A DNA stretch of 64,000 nucleotides from Elephas maximus indicus (Eukaryota; Chordata; Mammalia; Proboscidea; Elephantidae), in NCBI RefSeq assembly GCF_024166365.1, contig NC_064820.1:148448001-148512000 (forward strand), written 5' to 3'. Made by a program: the position numbers and the translations under genes. Every line of letters starts with the position of its first letter. Position 1 is the first letter of the stretch. Shown piece after piece: positions 11,976-23,097 of the stretch. The notes under the pieces are model-generated. The model ran no database searches. It was given only the letters and a program-made list of their open reading frames with translations, and was not told the DNA's origin.

Positions 11976-12589
11976 GGCTTTGAACCAGTTCTTTGTGGTT
12001 CAGTTATGGCCGAGGAAGCAAAACCAGAATAGATCTGAATTTTTAAAATTTGGGTGAACCAGAGCAGTAACTGGAATTGGAAAAACCCCACTAGAAATCT
12101 AATCTCCCTCTTAGAAAACAAGGGCAGCATACTCGTTGCATAGCAACTAAATCTCTTGCCCTTTGGAGTTTGAGGAGAGTCAGAAACAGCGGTGCTCTGC
12201 TCAAAGATGGTGGCTGACCACAGTGCTTTGAATGTGTGTTGCTTTACACAGCCCTGCCAACAATCCAATCTCACGCATCAGGCTCCTGAAAGGGCTCATT
12301 ACACCTCTTCCTGAGTCTCCCATTCCAGGGCTTTGACTCGCAATTTTCCCCATTCCGTTGTCATCCCAGATCACCCGAATTCTAACAATTCGGGCCTGTT
12401 CTGGTTTCGCTTCATTGGCCATGTCTGAACTGGTTCGAAGTCCTGTTTCTTTATATAACAGAGAGAATTATAGTAGCTATTCTTAGAGTTATTGTGAGAA
12501 TTACACACACTAATGCACCTAAAGGGGTCAGCCCATAAAAATAAAAGGAGCTCACACTTGCTGTCCTGATGACTTGCTAGACACCCAGA

Positions 12590-12765
12590 GAAATGTTTTC
12601 AGGCATCATCTCACTTAATCCCAATAATAATAATCCTTTGATTTGAGGTAGGTCTCATTACTATTTCCATTTAATGGATGAGTCTCAGAGAAGTTAAGTG
12701 ACTTGGCCAAGGACACATAGCTGGAAAATGGCAAACCTTGGATTTGAGCCCCAAAGCCTGTTCTC
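12590..12765 (-). mobile_element. MIR, minus strand
   Basis: Complement of the MIR core: AGAGAAGTTAAGTGACTTGG and AAGGACACATAGCTGG are preserved. It lies between candidate exons A and B. Confidence 0.8.
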
Positions 12766-13034
12766 TGTAACATTATTAAAAACCCCAACCAGTACCTCGA
12801 AGCTGGACATCAGTTCCTATAAGGATGTTGAAGAAGGTGAGATCTGTGGGTTCTAGTCCCAAACACACCCCTCCAGCTAGAGGACCTTATTGGCATTGCT
12901 GAGTACTGTCCCATCTGTAGAACAGGCCCAGGCCCACTGTGGTGTTTTGGGTATAGGCCAGTCCTGGGTATCTGGGCCAAACCTGGGAAGGCAGGGCTTG
13001 CACCTGGCTGACCATCTTGTCTCCTTCCAACCAG

Positions 13035-13299
13035 ACGGCTTCGGCAGGCCTGCGCCTCACTGCCTCGTCCTCACACTCACTGGCCTGCTGTCCCCGCCTG
13101 CTGGTCTCTGCAGAGCACTCCCGTGACAGATGCCTGGATGCTCCTCTCTTCAGCGATGCCATCTTCACGGGTCATGCCCTTTGTGCCTCAGGATTTGTGC
13201 CTTATTATAGGACTCCTGAGGAAGGACTGCGCACCAGCCCTGGGCCTCCTGCATCTCCGCCGGGGACCCTGAGACTGACAGGAGAGTGGTCCAGGCCTG
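13035..13299 (+). CDS. Candidate exon B of an uncharacterised gene
   Basis: Preceded by a pyrimidine-rich stretch ending CCTTCCAACCAG, in phase 0, which fits the phase-0 donor of candidate exon A. It is open to a TGA at 13314-13316. It encodes a Ser/Leu/Cys-rich start, then DAPLFSDAIFTGHALCASGF followed by VPYYRTPEEG, and ends in a Pro/Gly-rich tail. Two endings are possible. Translation may stop at 13316, making this the last coding exon. Alternatively, a weak GTGCAG donor after 13299 leaves phase 1, which is exactly what the candidate exon C acceptor needs. I list the spliced end. I cannot name the family. Confidence 0.35.
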
Positions 13300-13327
13300 G
13301 TGCAGCCACACTGTGAGGACATCCTCC

Positions 13328-13431
13328 CTGCCACACCCCTCCTCAGTGAGTCTACACACAGCCAAGAAAGAGCCAGGCACTATCTGCCAGGCCGCACCTG
13401 GGCCCACCTCCACCTGTCCTTTTCCTGGCTG
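13328..13431. repeat. Local duplication, copy 1
   Basis: About 105 bases resembling 14271-14384 at roughly 75% identity by eye. They share CCTCAGTGAGTCTAC, then AGCCAGGCACTATCTGCCAG against GGCCAGGTGCTGTCTGCCAG. It is not a repeat family I recognise. Confidence 0.6.
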
Positions 13432-13808
13432 CGCAAGAGCCACTGAAGAACTGGTCATTGAGAGGTGAGGGTCCCATAGCTCAGGCAGTTCACCTCTGAG
13501 GCCTAAGGTGACCTGGGAACTGAACTTGCAGGCCTTAGTTCTTCCCTGCCATAGTGCCCCAATGCCACTGTGAGGGGCGTCCCACCTCCCTAACCAGCAG
13601 GCTCTCCCATCCCCTCAGTCCACAGACAGGCTCCACCTCAGCTGTTCCACTCTACAGGTCTGGGGTTTGGCTTTCTCCTGGAGGAGCAGAGGGGAGAAGC
13701 TCAGCCTTGTGCCCCACATTCAGCCCCACCCTTCCACCTCCACTCCTCGTCCCCAACACCAGGAAGTGGCCCATCTCATCCCGGGCTCCTCCCACCTTGT
13801 TTTCCTAG

Positions 13809-13966
13809 CTGGAAAAACTACCCAATGTGAAGTGGAGAATAGCAGCCCCCAGTGGTGGTTCCACAAAAGGAATGTCTACTTTGTCCAGCACTCAGGCCTT
13901 CTGACTGGTCCTTCTGTAGCCTGCCCCAAGCTCGAGAGAGAGAGCAGGGTTTGCCTGAGCAACTGA
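13809..13966 (+). CDS. Candidate terminal exon C of an uncharacterised gene
   Basis: Follows the acceptor TTTTCCTAG. Entered in phase 1 it reads GKTTQCEVENSSPQWWFHKR, then NVYFVQHSGLLTGPSV and a charged tail to TGA at 13964-13966. A polyadenylation signal lies about 30 bases after the stop, a typical short 3'UTR. A second strong acceptor at 13657 (CTCTACAG) could start a longer version in phase 0, in the same reading frame. No repeat is recognisable in the exon. The peptide is not one I know. Confidence 0.33.
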
Positions 13967-13997
13967 GGGGTGCAAAGGGCCACAGACTGGTTTTGTA

Positions 13998-14003
13998 AAT
14001 AAA
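13998..14003 (+). terminator. AATAAA polyadenylation signal of the candidate gene
   Basis: Canonical AATAAA, followed 10-20 bases later by a likely cleavage region (TTACAAAGG) and a GT-rich stretch. It sits directly after the stop of candidate exon C and before a MIR copy, so it is not the tail of a recognisable retroelement. Confidence 0.4.
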
Positions 14004-14044
14004 TTGTTATTACAAAGGTCAGAGTTGGTGCCCTAATTTGCTGC

Positions 14045-14262
14045 TTTAGAATAATACTTGCAGCTTCCATTTGTTGAAGTTTCACTGTGTACAAGGCACC
14101 TTACAAAGATCATATCCATTAATATTTAGAGGTAGGTTCTGGTATCTCCTTTCTACAAATGAAGAAACAGCTTCAGAGAGGTTAAGCAGCTTGCCCAAGC
14201 TCACACAGCTGACAAGCAGTGGAGCCGGGATTCACTGCCAGGTCTTCCTGAACTCCGGGCCT
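14045..14262 (-). mobile_element. MIR, minus strand
   Basis: Good-quality MIR: GAGAGGTTAAGCAGCTTGCC, CTCACACAGCTGACAAG and the following core. It starts just after the polyadenylation signal of the candidate gene. Confidence 0.85.
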
Positions 14263-14270
14263 GTGTGCTT

Positions 14271-14384
14271 CCCCACTTCCCCACTACCTCCCACCTCAGT
14301 GAGTCTACTCAGCAAGAAAAAGGCCAGGTGCTGTCTGCCAGGCCTCCTTTGGACCTAGGTCTGCTCTCTTTCCTTCGCTGCCTC
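14271..14384. repeat. Local duplication, copy 2
   Basis: Partner of 13328-13431, in the same orientation, lying after the MIR that follows the candidate gene. Confidence 0.6.
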
Positions 14385-15705
14385 TCTGCTACTCTTTACA
14401 CCCCTGCCTCTGCCCCCTGACATTTACAGCAGGAGGTGGGGGACAGTGACACAGCACACATCTACTAGGGCCCTACCTTCTTGGGCTCTGTGGACACAAG
14501 TTGTCTGTTGCCTCAGGTCTGACTTCCATCTCCATGCTCCTACTCCACCTTGGCAGATGGCCCATGGCTGAGGCCAAGTATGGTGATGATGGTGTGTGCT
14601 GACCCTGCCCACTCCCAATAACAGACAGGGAATGTTGGCTCCTGCTTGAAACAGTTCTTTGGCAACCAGTCGTACATGTAGGCCCCACATTCAGAGCCAT
14701 GCTGTCCTGTGGGGCTGGTCTCATGACCCTTCCTTGGTTTGTTCCTTTGATATACACCCCTCTGACAGCTGGATTCCTTCCCTCCTACTGGGGAGGACTG
14801 TTAGTCCAGGACACTCTCCTCTGCTCACCATTCTTCTTCCTGAGTGTGGGGGAAGTTGAGAAAGAGGATGGGGAGAGAAATTCCACAATGGTGGCCTGCT
14901 CATCAACACTCCCTTAATTGACTTTCCTTCTTCCCTTGTCTTCTCCAATCCTCCGTCAAACTACTGGGATACATAAATTACTTGCACCCAAATCTTCACC
15001 TTAGGGACTGCTTTGGAGGAACACAAATGACATCTGGCATTCCTGGGACTCTGAGTCCTTTATCTCTACAACTGGCCCACTGATAAGCTCAAATGGACAC
15101 CCATTTGCACTTGTGGTCAACCAGTTCCTTTGGCCCACCACTTGTCCACTATTGCCTAATTATGCTACTAGGTCCATAATTAACCCCACACCATGGGTCT
15201 GTTAAGTGGCTCAAGCCTGGCTAATGAGAGTATTGCAGCCTCTGGCAATGGTGATTGGTTCAGTTCCTGAGTCCTCCTCATCCCCCTCCCCCCTACTTCC
15301 ATGTCCCCAGCCCTTTCCTCCCCCCTCACTCACAGGGATTTGGAAACCACTGGGTGTGTGTCCTGGGGTGAGGGTGTCCTGACTTATCTCAGATGGTCAG
15401 ATGGGTGTGTGTGTGGCGGGGGGAGGGCACAGAACTTTGGAGGGAGGCCTCAGCTTCCCACCAGTGAGCCCACCAGGTCCTGGTAAAGAGCAAAGGCTGA
15501 TTTGCTAGGAGCCCAAATGTGCCTCAGAGTGGACTGTAGGGGCTTGCCAATGTGAGACACAGCTGGGGCCCGATGTGGGCCCTTTGTCCTTTCACAGAGA
15601 GCAGCAGGAGGGTTGAGGATTGTCGCTGACCTGCAGGTCCCACCGCCCACAGGATCATGGTCTATCCACTCACCTGCTGCTCCAGGCTCTCAGTAATCAC
15701 TTTAC
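14385..15705. other. Unique intergenic DNA
   Basis: No gene or confident repeat seen. Pyrimidine-rich and G-rich patches occur near 15280-15320 and 15410-15430. Confidence 0.5.
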
Positions 15706-16085
15706 TGCAGATTGAATTGTATCCTCCCAAACACTGAGGTCTTGGCGCCTGTTCCTGTGGATGTGATCCCATTTGGAAATAGGGTTTTCTTTTGTTATGT
15801 TATTGAGGTCATACCAGTATAGGGTGGATCCTAAACCTAATTACTGCTGAGTTATAAAAGGATCGGAATAGACACAGAGACACATGGGGGAAGACAGACA
15901 CTACGTGAGGATTACTGCAGGCCAAGGAACCAAGGAATGCTGGGGCTACCGATTAGAAAGGAATCAACATGGCTGAAACCTTGATTTGGACTTTCAGCCT
16001 CCAGAACTGTGAGAAAATAAATTTCTGTTCTTTAAATCTGTAGAGTTGTGGTATTTCTGTTATGGCAGCACTAGTAAACTAAGGC
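15706..16085 (+). mobile_element. MaLR-type solo LTR (MLT1/MST-like)
   Basis: Starts with the degraded TTGAATTGTATCCTCCCAAA, has TTTGGAAATAGGG in the middle, and ends with AACTGTGAGAAAATAAATTT and GGCAGCACTAGTAAACTAAG, the standard MaLR LTR landmarks. The AATAAA inside it is the LTR's own signal. Confidence 0.8.
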
Positions 16086-16498
16086 AGACTGCAGCCCAGC
16101 ATCCTCTCCCTCAGCAAAGGAGCTGGGCTCTGGGCAAGCAACACTGCCCACTGCTCCCCTTGTCTCTCCCACCTGACACTAGTTCAGGCTGTCCCCTCTG
16201 CCTGCTCTGCCCTCTTCACGACCTCCACAGGTCAAAATCCAGCTCAACACCACCTCTTTCCCAAGGCTTCTGAGTTCTGTCCTCAAGACTTTCTCTCCAA
16301 TGTACCTCTAGCCTCTGTGCTCTTTAGGGTCAAGGATGGGCCCAGGCTCACCAGCCTGCCCCCAGAGCCCTGCAGCAAGTGTGTAATAAATGCACGATGG
16401 AGGAGACCCACTGTATGGCAGAGGATGGCGTGAACATTCCCCAGCGCAGACTCCACTCACACTGTCAGCATCACAAACGTCTTGGTATTCCAGAACGC

Positions 16499-16785
16499 TT
16501 AGCCCACAGTAGGCGCTCAGCAGGTGCTTCTAGATGTGACTTCAATAGCTAAATGGCTCCGCCTTCCTTACCTCTCTTCTTACCCAGAAACTGTTCAGCT
16601 CCAGATCCCCTCACCAAGGTTTCCTGTTCTTTGACTCATCAGGCCTCTGTTTGTCCTCAGGACAAACCCACTTGAGTCCATCCACTGAGAAGAAAAGGCC
16701 AAGGAGGACCAGCCATTTCCTGTCCTCAGATGTCCACAGCGCCAGTCTTGGCCCACAGGACCCTATTGGGGAAGAAAGGACACAG
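16499..16785. repeat. Low-copy duplication, copy 1
   Basis: About 285 bases matching 19126-19412 in the same orientation at roughly 80% identity. CAGCAGGTGCTTCTAGATGT is shared exactly, as is much of the rest. I cannot assign it to a known family. Confidence 0.75.
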
Positions 16786-16866
16786 GGCATCCCAGGCATT
16801 CCAGGGAAGGTGTTTTCTCCCCTTGGTTAAAGAGTCATCTGCTCCAGGAGCCCTAAAAATTTGAAT

Positions 16867-17079
16867 GTAGTTGTTGTTGTTGTTAGGTGCTGTCAAGTTG
16901 ATTCTGAATCATAGTGATCCCATGTGACAGAGTAGAACTGCCCTCTAGAGTTTCCTAGGCTGTAATCTTTACAGAAGCAGATCGACAGGTCTTTCTCCCA
17001 CAGAGCCACAAGGTGGATTTGAACCACCAACCTTTTGGTTAGCAGCTGAGCCCTTAACCATTGTGCCACCAGGGCTCCT
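16867..17079 (-). mobile_element. AfroSINE (complete, minus strand)
   Basis: Starts with a GTT repeat and TTAGGTGCTGTCAAG, and ends with the head complement CCACCAGGGCTCC. The complement shows A-box TGGCACAATGG and B-box GGTTCAAATCC, both intact. Confidence 0.93.
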
Positions 17080-17211
17080 TATGAATGCAGTAGGCAAATG
17101 TTCATAGCATCTCACTGATGGAGGAGAAACTGAGGCAGAGAAGTTAGGACAGTGTGCCGAGGGTGTGGGGGGCAAGGCCTTTCGAAAAGTTGCTTCCACT
17201 TTCTGAGTTGT

Positions 17212-17440
17212 AGCACCTTGGCTAAGAGGTTGGGCTCATGAGTCAAACAGAGAGTATAAATCCTTAATGTGCCACTTATTGGCTGTGTGGCTTTGGAAAA
17301 ATTGCTTAACCTCCCTAAGCCTCATTCTTCTCCCCTGTAAAACAGAGAATTGCTCACAGAATTAAATGAGGTGATGTAGGTGGAGTATATAACACTGTGG
17401 CTGGCTGTGGTGAGGCCTTGATAAGTGAAGGCAGGTAAAG
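17212..17440 (+). mobile_element. MIR
   Basis: Landmarks GTGCCACTTATTGGCTGTGT, AAATTGCTTAACCTCCCTAA and TAAATGAGGTGATG in the right order. Confidence 0.85.
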
Positions 17441-19125
17441 AAATTGGGGGTATCACCTCTCATTACTGGGCTGCTCTCCACTCCATACACACTATCAGCT
17501 CCCAAGAAGCAGCAGGTGGGTCCCCATCAAGGTTCCTCAAAGGCTCACTCTGACATTCCCAGGCTTCTCTGAGCCCACCAGTTCAGTCATCCTTGTTATT
17601 CTACAAGTATACACTGAGCCCAACTCTCCATCAGCCCAATGCCAGGGAAAATGCATCAGAAGACTCCACACGTGGGCCACCAAATTTGACTATCCGCTTG
17701 AGAGCTCCAAGTGTTATGCAGCAGTGCCCTCTGCTGGCACATCTTGGCAAGACACCAACAACGGGTGGGGCTTTGGGGAGTCCAGATTTCCTTGGACACC
17801 ACCTAGGAGGTGACCCACTCCTGCCCTCCAAAAGACAGATGAGGGAATTTAAGGCCTGCACTTACCCAGAGTGCCCCGTGCATCAGCAGAAGTACCAGGG
17901 CCACGGCCCAGGCAGCCCAGGCAGCCTAGCCGACCAGCTGCTTTGCCCTGTGACTCCACGACTACCTGCTTCTGTCTTTTTTCTCTTGATTTTCAAATCT
18001 CAAATGGAATAGGTGATGGGCCAAATACAGACTGAATGTGTTCTGACAATGTTTTCTCAAGAACTTTCAGTAAAGGAAGGAATCCTGCTCTAAATGAGAA
18101 GCTAAATCGCACCTTGAAAATTACTACATGCTCCTTTTCCTTTCCATCAGAGTCATTGGAGGAATCTCAAAACTCCCCCAAAACCCCTGTTGCCATTGAG
18201 TTTATTCCGGCTCGTGATGACCTCAGACCTTCCATTTTGTGAGGCAAATGCAGGAGTGATGCGGTAATACAAATGACCAAGGAAGAAAGAAAATACATTT
18301 GTTTGTTCCTGTTTCATTCTTTCATTTTGCATTCAATCATCAGCAATCACTGTGCTGTGGTAGAGGCCAAGAAGGCAGCCATGATGGACAGGTTGGATGG
18401 GTCCTACATTATGGACATTGCACGACAACTGACCTTGAGAGGGTGTAACAAAGTCCTGACCTCAACTGAGGGGTCTGGAGGGAACCCCCTATGCTGTGGA
18501 TGTTTTTTCTGAGACCTAAGGAGGGTAAGTGGTGGCCTTGGAAAGGGTGGGGAGAAGGAGCACCAAACAGGGGCCCCGAGGTAGAAAGGAGCCTGGTACA
18601 TTTGGTGGCCCCAAAAAAGCGAGGATTCTGTGACAGGCCAAGAAATGCCCAGGGAGAAGCTCACTCAGCCCTTTGTCTCTGGACTCTGCTCCATGGTCCC
18701 CTTCATTTAAGGCTCAGCTGTGCCAAGCTCCACAGGTCTACAAGAGCAGTAAGGTGTAGGGGTTGGCCATGGGAGAAGGGGCCAAGAACAGTGCTCCTGG
18801 CAAGGGAATAGCATGTGCCAGTCTCGCACGTGAAGAGAATGTGGTGCACAGAGGAAACACTGCCTGGATGGGGTTCCGGGTTGAGGAGACAGCTGGCAGT
18901 AGGAGGTGAGATGTAGACAGGCAGCAGGTCTAGCACCACAAGCTTTATCTCACTAAACTGGGAGATTGGAACTCCACTCTGAAGGCCATAGGGAGTCATT
19001 GAAGGTCATCAAACATTGCAGGGCCTGAGCAGACTCTGGGCTTCAGAAGCTAGAATCCTAGCACACTCCCAAACACAAACTCCTCTCTCACTGTCTGAAT
19101 TCCAAACTTCTCTGTATCCCAGGTC
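17441..19125. other. Mostly unique intergenic DNA
   Basis: Contains a small AfroSINE tail fragment at 18178-18232 (minus strand). An open frame of 139 codons at 17593-18012 has no splice or family support. Otherwise nothing is recognised. Confidence 0.5.
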
Positions 19126-19412
19126 ATTAGCACATGGAAGGTGTTCAGCAGGTGCTTCTAGATGTGACTCCAACAGCTAGAATGGCTCCTTTTGTCTCCT
19201 TCACCTCTCTTCTCATCCAGAAACCCCTCAGTTCTAGATTCTCCTGCCCAGGTTACTGTCCCCTGACCTATCAGGCCTCCATTTGTCCTCAGGATCACCC
19301 ACTTGTGCTCATCAGCTGAGAAAAAAGGCCAAGGAAATCCAGCATGGCCTCAGATGGTCACAGAGCCAGCCTTGGCTTATAGGACCCTGCTGGAGAAGAA
19401 AGGAAGCAGGAT
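19126..19412. repeat. Low-copy duplication, copy 2
   Basis: Partner of 16499-16785, about 2.6 kb downstream in the same orientation. Confidence 0.75.
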
Positions 19413-19785
19413 CTCAATGATGGACAGAGGACTGGGGCAGGGGGACCTGGGGCCTTTGTCTGCCATGACCCAGGCTGACTGCACCAGGAGCCTGGGCTGA
19501 GCCACATCAGGAGATGTCAGAGGGCAGGGTTTTAAGGTCGTTGAGGAGATAGAACTTCCAGAATTTGATGTCTGATGGCATGAGGTGTGGGACAGGTCTT
19601 GCGGGAGAGAGGAATCAAGAATGACATCAGGCTGGATGGAGGTGCCTTTCCCTAAGTTGAAGGGGCACCGAAGAAGGAACATTTTTCAGGAGTTACACAC
19701 AGAGTTCATTAAGGGTTGTTGTTATGGGTTGAATTGTGTCCCCCCAAAATATGTGTTGAAATTCTAACCCCTATACCTATGGATG

Positions 19786-19949
19786 GAGCTGTGGCGGCAC
19801 AGTGGTTAAGAGCTAGGCTGCTAACTAAAAGGTCGGCAATTCGAATCTACCAGCCACTCCTTGGAAATCCTATGGGGCAGTTCTACTCTGTCCTAAAAGG
19901 TCGCTATGAGTTGTGGTTTACTCGACGGCAACAGGTTTGGTTTGGTTTT
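19786..19949 (+). mobile_element. AfroSINE with 14-bp target duplication
   Basis: GAGCTGTGGCGGCACAGTGG head, GCAATTCGAATC B-box region and GGTCGCTATGAGTTG tail. Direct repeats TATACCTATGGATG (19772-19785) and TATACCTGTGGATG (19950-19963) bound it within the LTR. Confidence 0.92.
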
Positions 19950-20072
19950 TATACCTGTGGATGTAATTCCATTTGAGAATAGGGTTTTCTTTGTTGTAAT
20001 GATTAGACCATATCAGGGTAGGATATGTCTAAAAACCTACTCACTTTTGAGATATAACAAGAGCAGATTAGG

Positions 20073-20262
20073 CAACAAAACCCATTGCTGTCAAGTCGAT
20101 TCCAACTCATAGCACTCCTATAGGACAGAGTAGAATTGCCCCCTAGGGTCTCCAAGGCTATACATCTTTACGGAAGCAGATTGCCACATCTTTCTCCTAT
20201 GGAGTTGCTGGTGGGTTCAAACCACTGACCTTTTGGTTAGCAGCTGAGTGCTTTAGCAAGCA
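20073..20262 (-). mobile_element. AfroSINE (minus strand)
   Basis: Tail CCATTGCTGTCAAGTCGATT at left, body, and head truncated at the right (ends near GCAGCTGAGTGCTTTAGC). It is inserted in the MaLR LTR. Confidence 0.88.
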
Positions 20263-20510
20263 AACACAAACTGGGGAAAGATAAGTGCCTCGTGGAGATC
20301 ACCAAGGAACCAAGGAATGCTGAGAAGGATGCTAGAGAAACTGAGACAAGGATTTTCCCCCAGCATGGTCCAGGAGAGTCTTGCCCTAGACTGCTGCCCT
20401 GAATTTGGACGTCTAGCCTCCTAAACCGTGAGAAAACAGATTTCTGTTCATTAAAACCACCTACTGTGGCATTTGTGTTACAGCAGTACTAGGAAACTAA
20501 GACAGCCGTG

Positions 20511-22959
20511 CTGAGTTAGAGACGACATGGGGCCATCCAAGTGGGGATGTTGAGTAGAGAAAAGTGAGGTCTGGGTTGGGAACAGCGGTCTGGAGGCTGT
20601 GAGCTAAGATGGTGGGTGGGGATGGGTGAGGGTCGTGAAGCAGGCCATGAGGAACCCCAGAAAATAAGGCACCAAGAGATGAGATTAGAATAGCTAGAGA
20701 AGGAGGAGAAAAATCAGGTGGCAGCAGGCTTCCAGAAGACAAGGAAGAAAGGGCAGGGTCATCTGCCACAGGGAGGGCGGGCATGAGAAGCTGGCCAGGG
20801 CTTTGCTGCTCAGGAGTAGCAGGTGGGCATGGCTAGGGGTTTGTGGGCCTGGCTGAGAGAATGCTTGAGCTTTTGGGGACCATGGGACTAGACAGACTCA
20901 GGGTGCAGGAAAGGGACTCCAGGCCTGTTTCCACCTCCCCTTGGGAGCCTTCCCTGACTGCCCTGGCTCACAATAGACTCCCTGTCCAATGCTCTCACGG
21001 CCGTCTCCATGTGGCATTGATTTCTCTGACAAAGACCTTCCCGAAAGCAGAGATGGGCACAAACTAGGTGCTCAGGAAACTTCTGTTGCCCGAGACAGCG
21101 AACGAGAAATGAGAAAGTAGTCATTTGTTATCAAATGATATTAGCATATCCCGTCTGCATGACCCGACTAAAGCGGAAAATGCTCTGAGAGATTGCCTTT
21201 GGGGAAGAAATGGAGGGAGAAAGGAAACAGAGCTCTTTCTGGCCTTGGCACTAGCTTGCCTGTCTCCATCCAGGGTGTTGATATCTGTGTGCCTCAGTTT
21301 CTTTACCTGTGTAATGGGGAAAATAGCTGTCCTGCTGTCTCCCAATGGTAGAATATAAATGTGTATGGCAATACTACAAACGGAAGCCAGGAATAAGTAA
21401 TTGCTCAGACTCCTTCTCCGAGATTCAGCATTCTGCTGGGGCCCACAGCCAGGTGGTCTGGGATTCTCTGACCTGGCCCACAGGTGCCTCTGGACCTGGG
21501 TCCTCCCCATGCTCCCTCAGGTGATGTGTCTTAAGTACAGATTCGTGGCACACATTTACGCGTGGAGTGCAGTGGTTCACTCTAGAAATGACCCCATTTC
21601 TTCTGCTTTGTTCCAGCTCATTAGCAGTTCAAGCAGCAGCTTTCTGGGCTTGGGAGGCCAGCCCAGGGCTGCTGGAGACACTGCCCGCCAACTCAGGACC
21701 ACTTTAATTGGTGCTGACACAGGACTGAGAGGACAACAAGCTCCTGGCACTCATTAGATGGTCCCCCAAAAGAGTGAGACTGGGGAAGTGGAGATGTGCT
21801 CCAGCTGTGAGTCCACTAAGCACCACTCTTTGTAATGTTAGAGATCTGATTCTCTTCATTTTTCCTGACCGTCCCAGAGTGCATCCCAGGCATGGCAGGG
21901 CAGGGCTTGGGAGTTGGCAATGATGGCAACTCTGAAACCTCAAGGCCAAGTAGTCACCCTGTGCAGCAGGGAGCTGAGGCTCAGGAATGAGCTATGACTT
22001 TTCCATTCCTTCTGAGGGACTTGCAAGACTCCACCCTCACCAGACCTGCAGCTCCATCTGGGCTCTTTCCTCAGAGGACTGGTTTTCTGTGCGCCCAGGG
22101 GTACCATGAGGTCTGCAGGATGGCCTCTCTCCGCTTCAAGCCCCCGCTCCTCAATAGGCCTCTCTGGTCCTTTTAGGATCAAGCACCCATGGTCAGATGC
22201 CTTCTTGCTTTGGAAGAAGAAAGCCTGGTCAGCTGCTACTGCACACTGCCCTGAGTAACATGACGTGGAGGTGCCAACCAGGAGCAAAGCAGGCCCGGGA
22301 GAGATCCCTTCCTCCAGACCATACCAATCACCACTCTCAGCAATCCTGGGATGTCTGGGCTGGGACCCAAGGCTGAATACCTGCTGGAAACTAGAAGGAT
22401 ACTACTGAAGGACATCAAGTCATCACCCTTCTGGTATGGGGTGGAGGGCTGGAAAGAGAAAGCCAGGAATCTCCTGTCAGAACAAAAGCCTCTTGCACAC
22501 ACCAGGCCACATCCTCCAGTGAGGATGAAGCTCCAGCTGGGGCCTGACTGCATGCAGCACTTGCCTCCAGAGAGGGAGTTTGAGGAAGAAAGGACCCCCT
22601 CCCTTCTGCCTTCCAGGCTGGCTCATGATAGACAGTACAGGCTGTGCCAGGAAGCTGGGTGAGCTAGGCCTGAAAGTTAGATATGACTCTGGGCCACCAG
22701 GCACTTGTCCTGGGCCTAGGGCACTGGGTGGACATAGTTGGGGTGGGCAAAAAGACATGTTTGCCCAAGAGTGGGGTATGGGAAGAGAGAGTCCACAGCT
22801 GCCTGGGCCTGAAGGCGCAGGCACAGGGGAACGTGAACAACCCACCAAAGGCCAATTCAGGAGGGGTGGCTGCATGGGATGGGGGGCAGGATAAGAGAGG
22901 GTTGTGGGGAGAGACCAAAGAGGACCAGAGCAATCTCTGTGTTGTTCCTAAAATTACTC
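20511..22959. other. Mostly unique intergenic DNA
   Basis: A short MIR-like piece lies at 21285-21345. No gene is supported. Several open frames of about 100 codons on both strands in this GC-rich stretch are best read as chance. Confidence 0.5.
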
Positions 22960-23055
22960 CACCACTTTATGACTGTGGAAATGACACTCCCTGACTTGAT
23001 GGGGTCCCATTTAACCTCTCTAAGCCTTAGTTTCCTTATTTATAAGATGAGTGTG
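22960..23055 (+). mobile_element. MIR fragment
   Basis: TTTAACCTCTCTAAGCCTTA and TTTCCTTATTTATAAGATG match the MIR core. Confidence 0.6.
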
Positions 23056-23097
23056 TCAGTCAGGGTTCAACAAGAGAAACAGAAGTAGTAAACCAAA

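Larger units (their letters stand above)
19724..20502 (+). mobile_element. MaLR-type LTR interrupted by two AfroSINEs
   Basis: Begins TGTTATGGGTTGAATTGTGT and ends with AACCGTGAGAAAACAGATTT and GGAAACTAAGACA, the LTR start and end. SINEs at 19786-19949 and 20073-20262 split it. The LTR text resumes after each. Confidence 0.85.

Noticed and set aside
17593-18012. Open frame of 139 codons on the + strand
   Set aside because: No family resemblance, no flanking splice signals and no polyadenylation signal; a single open frame in GC-rich DNA.
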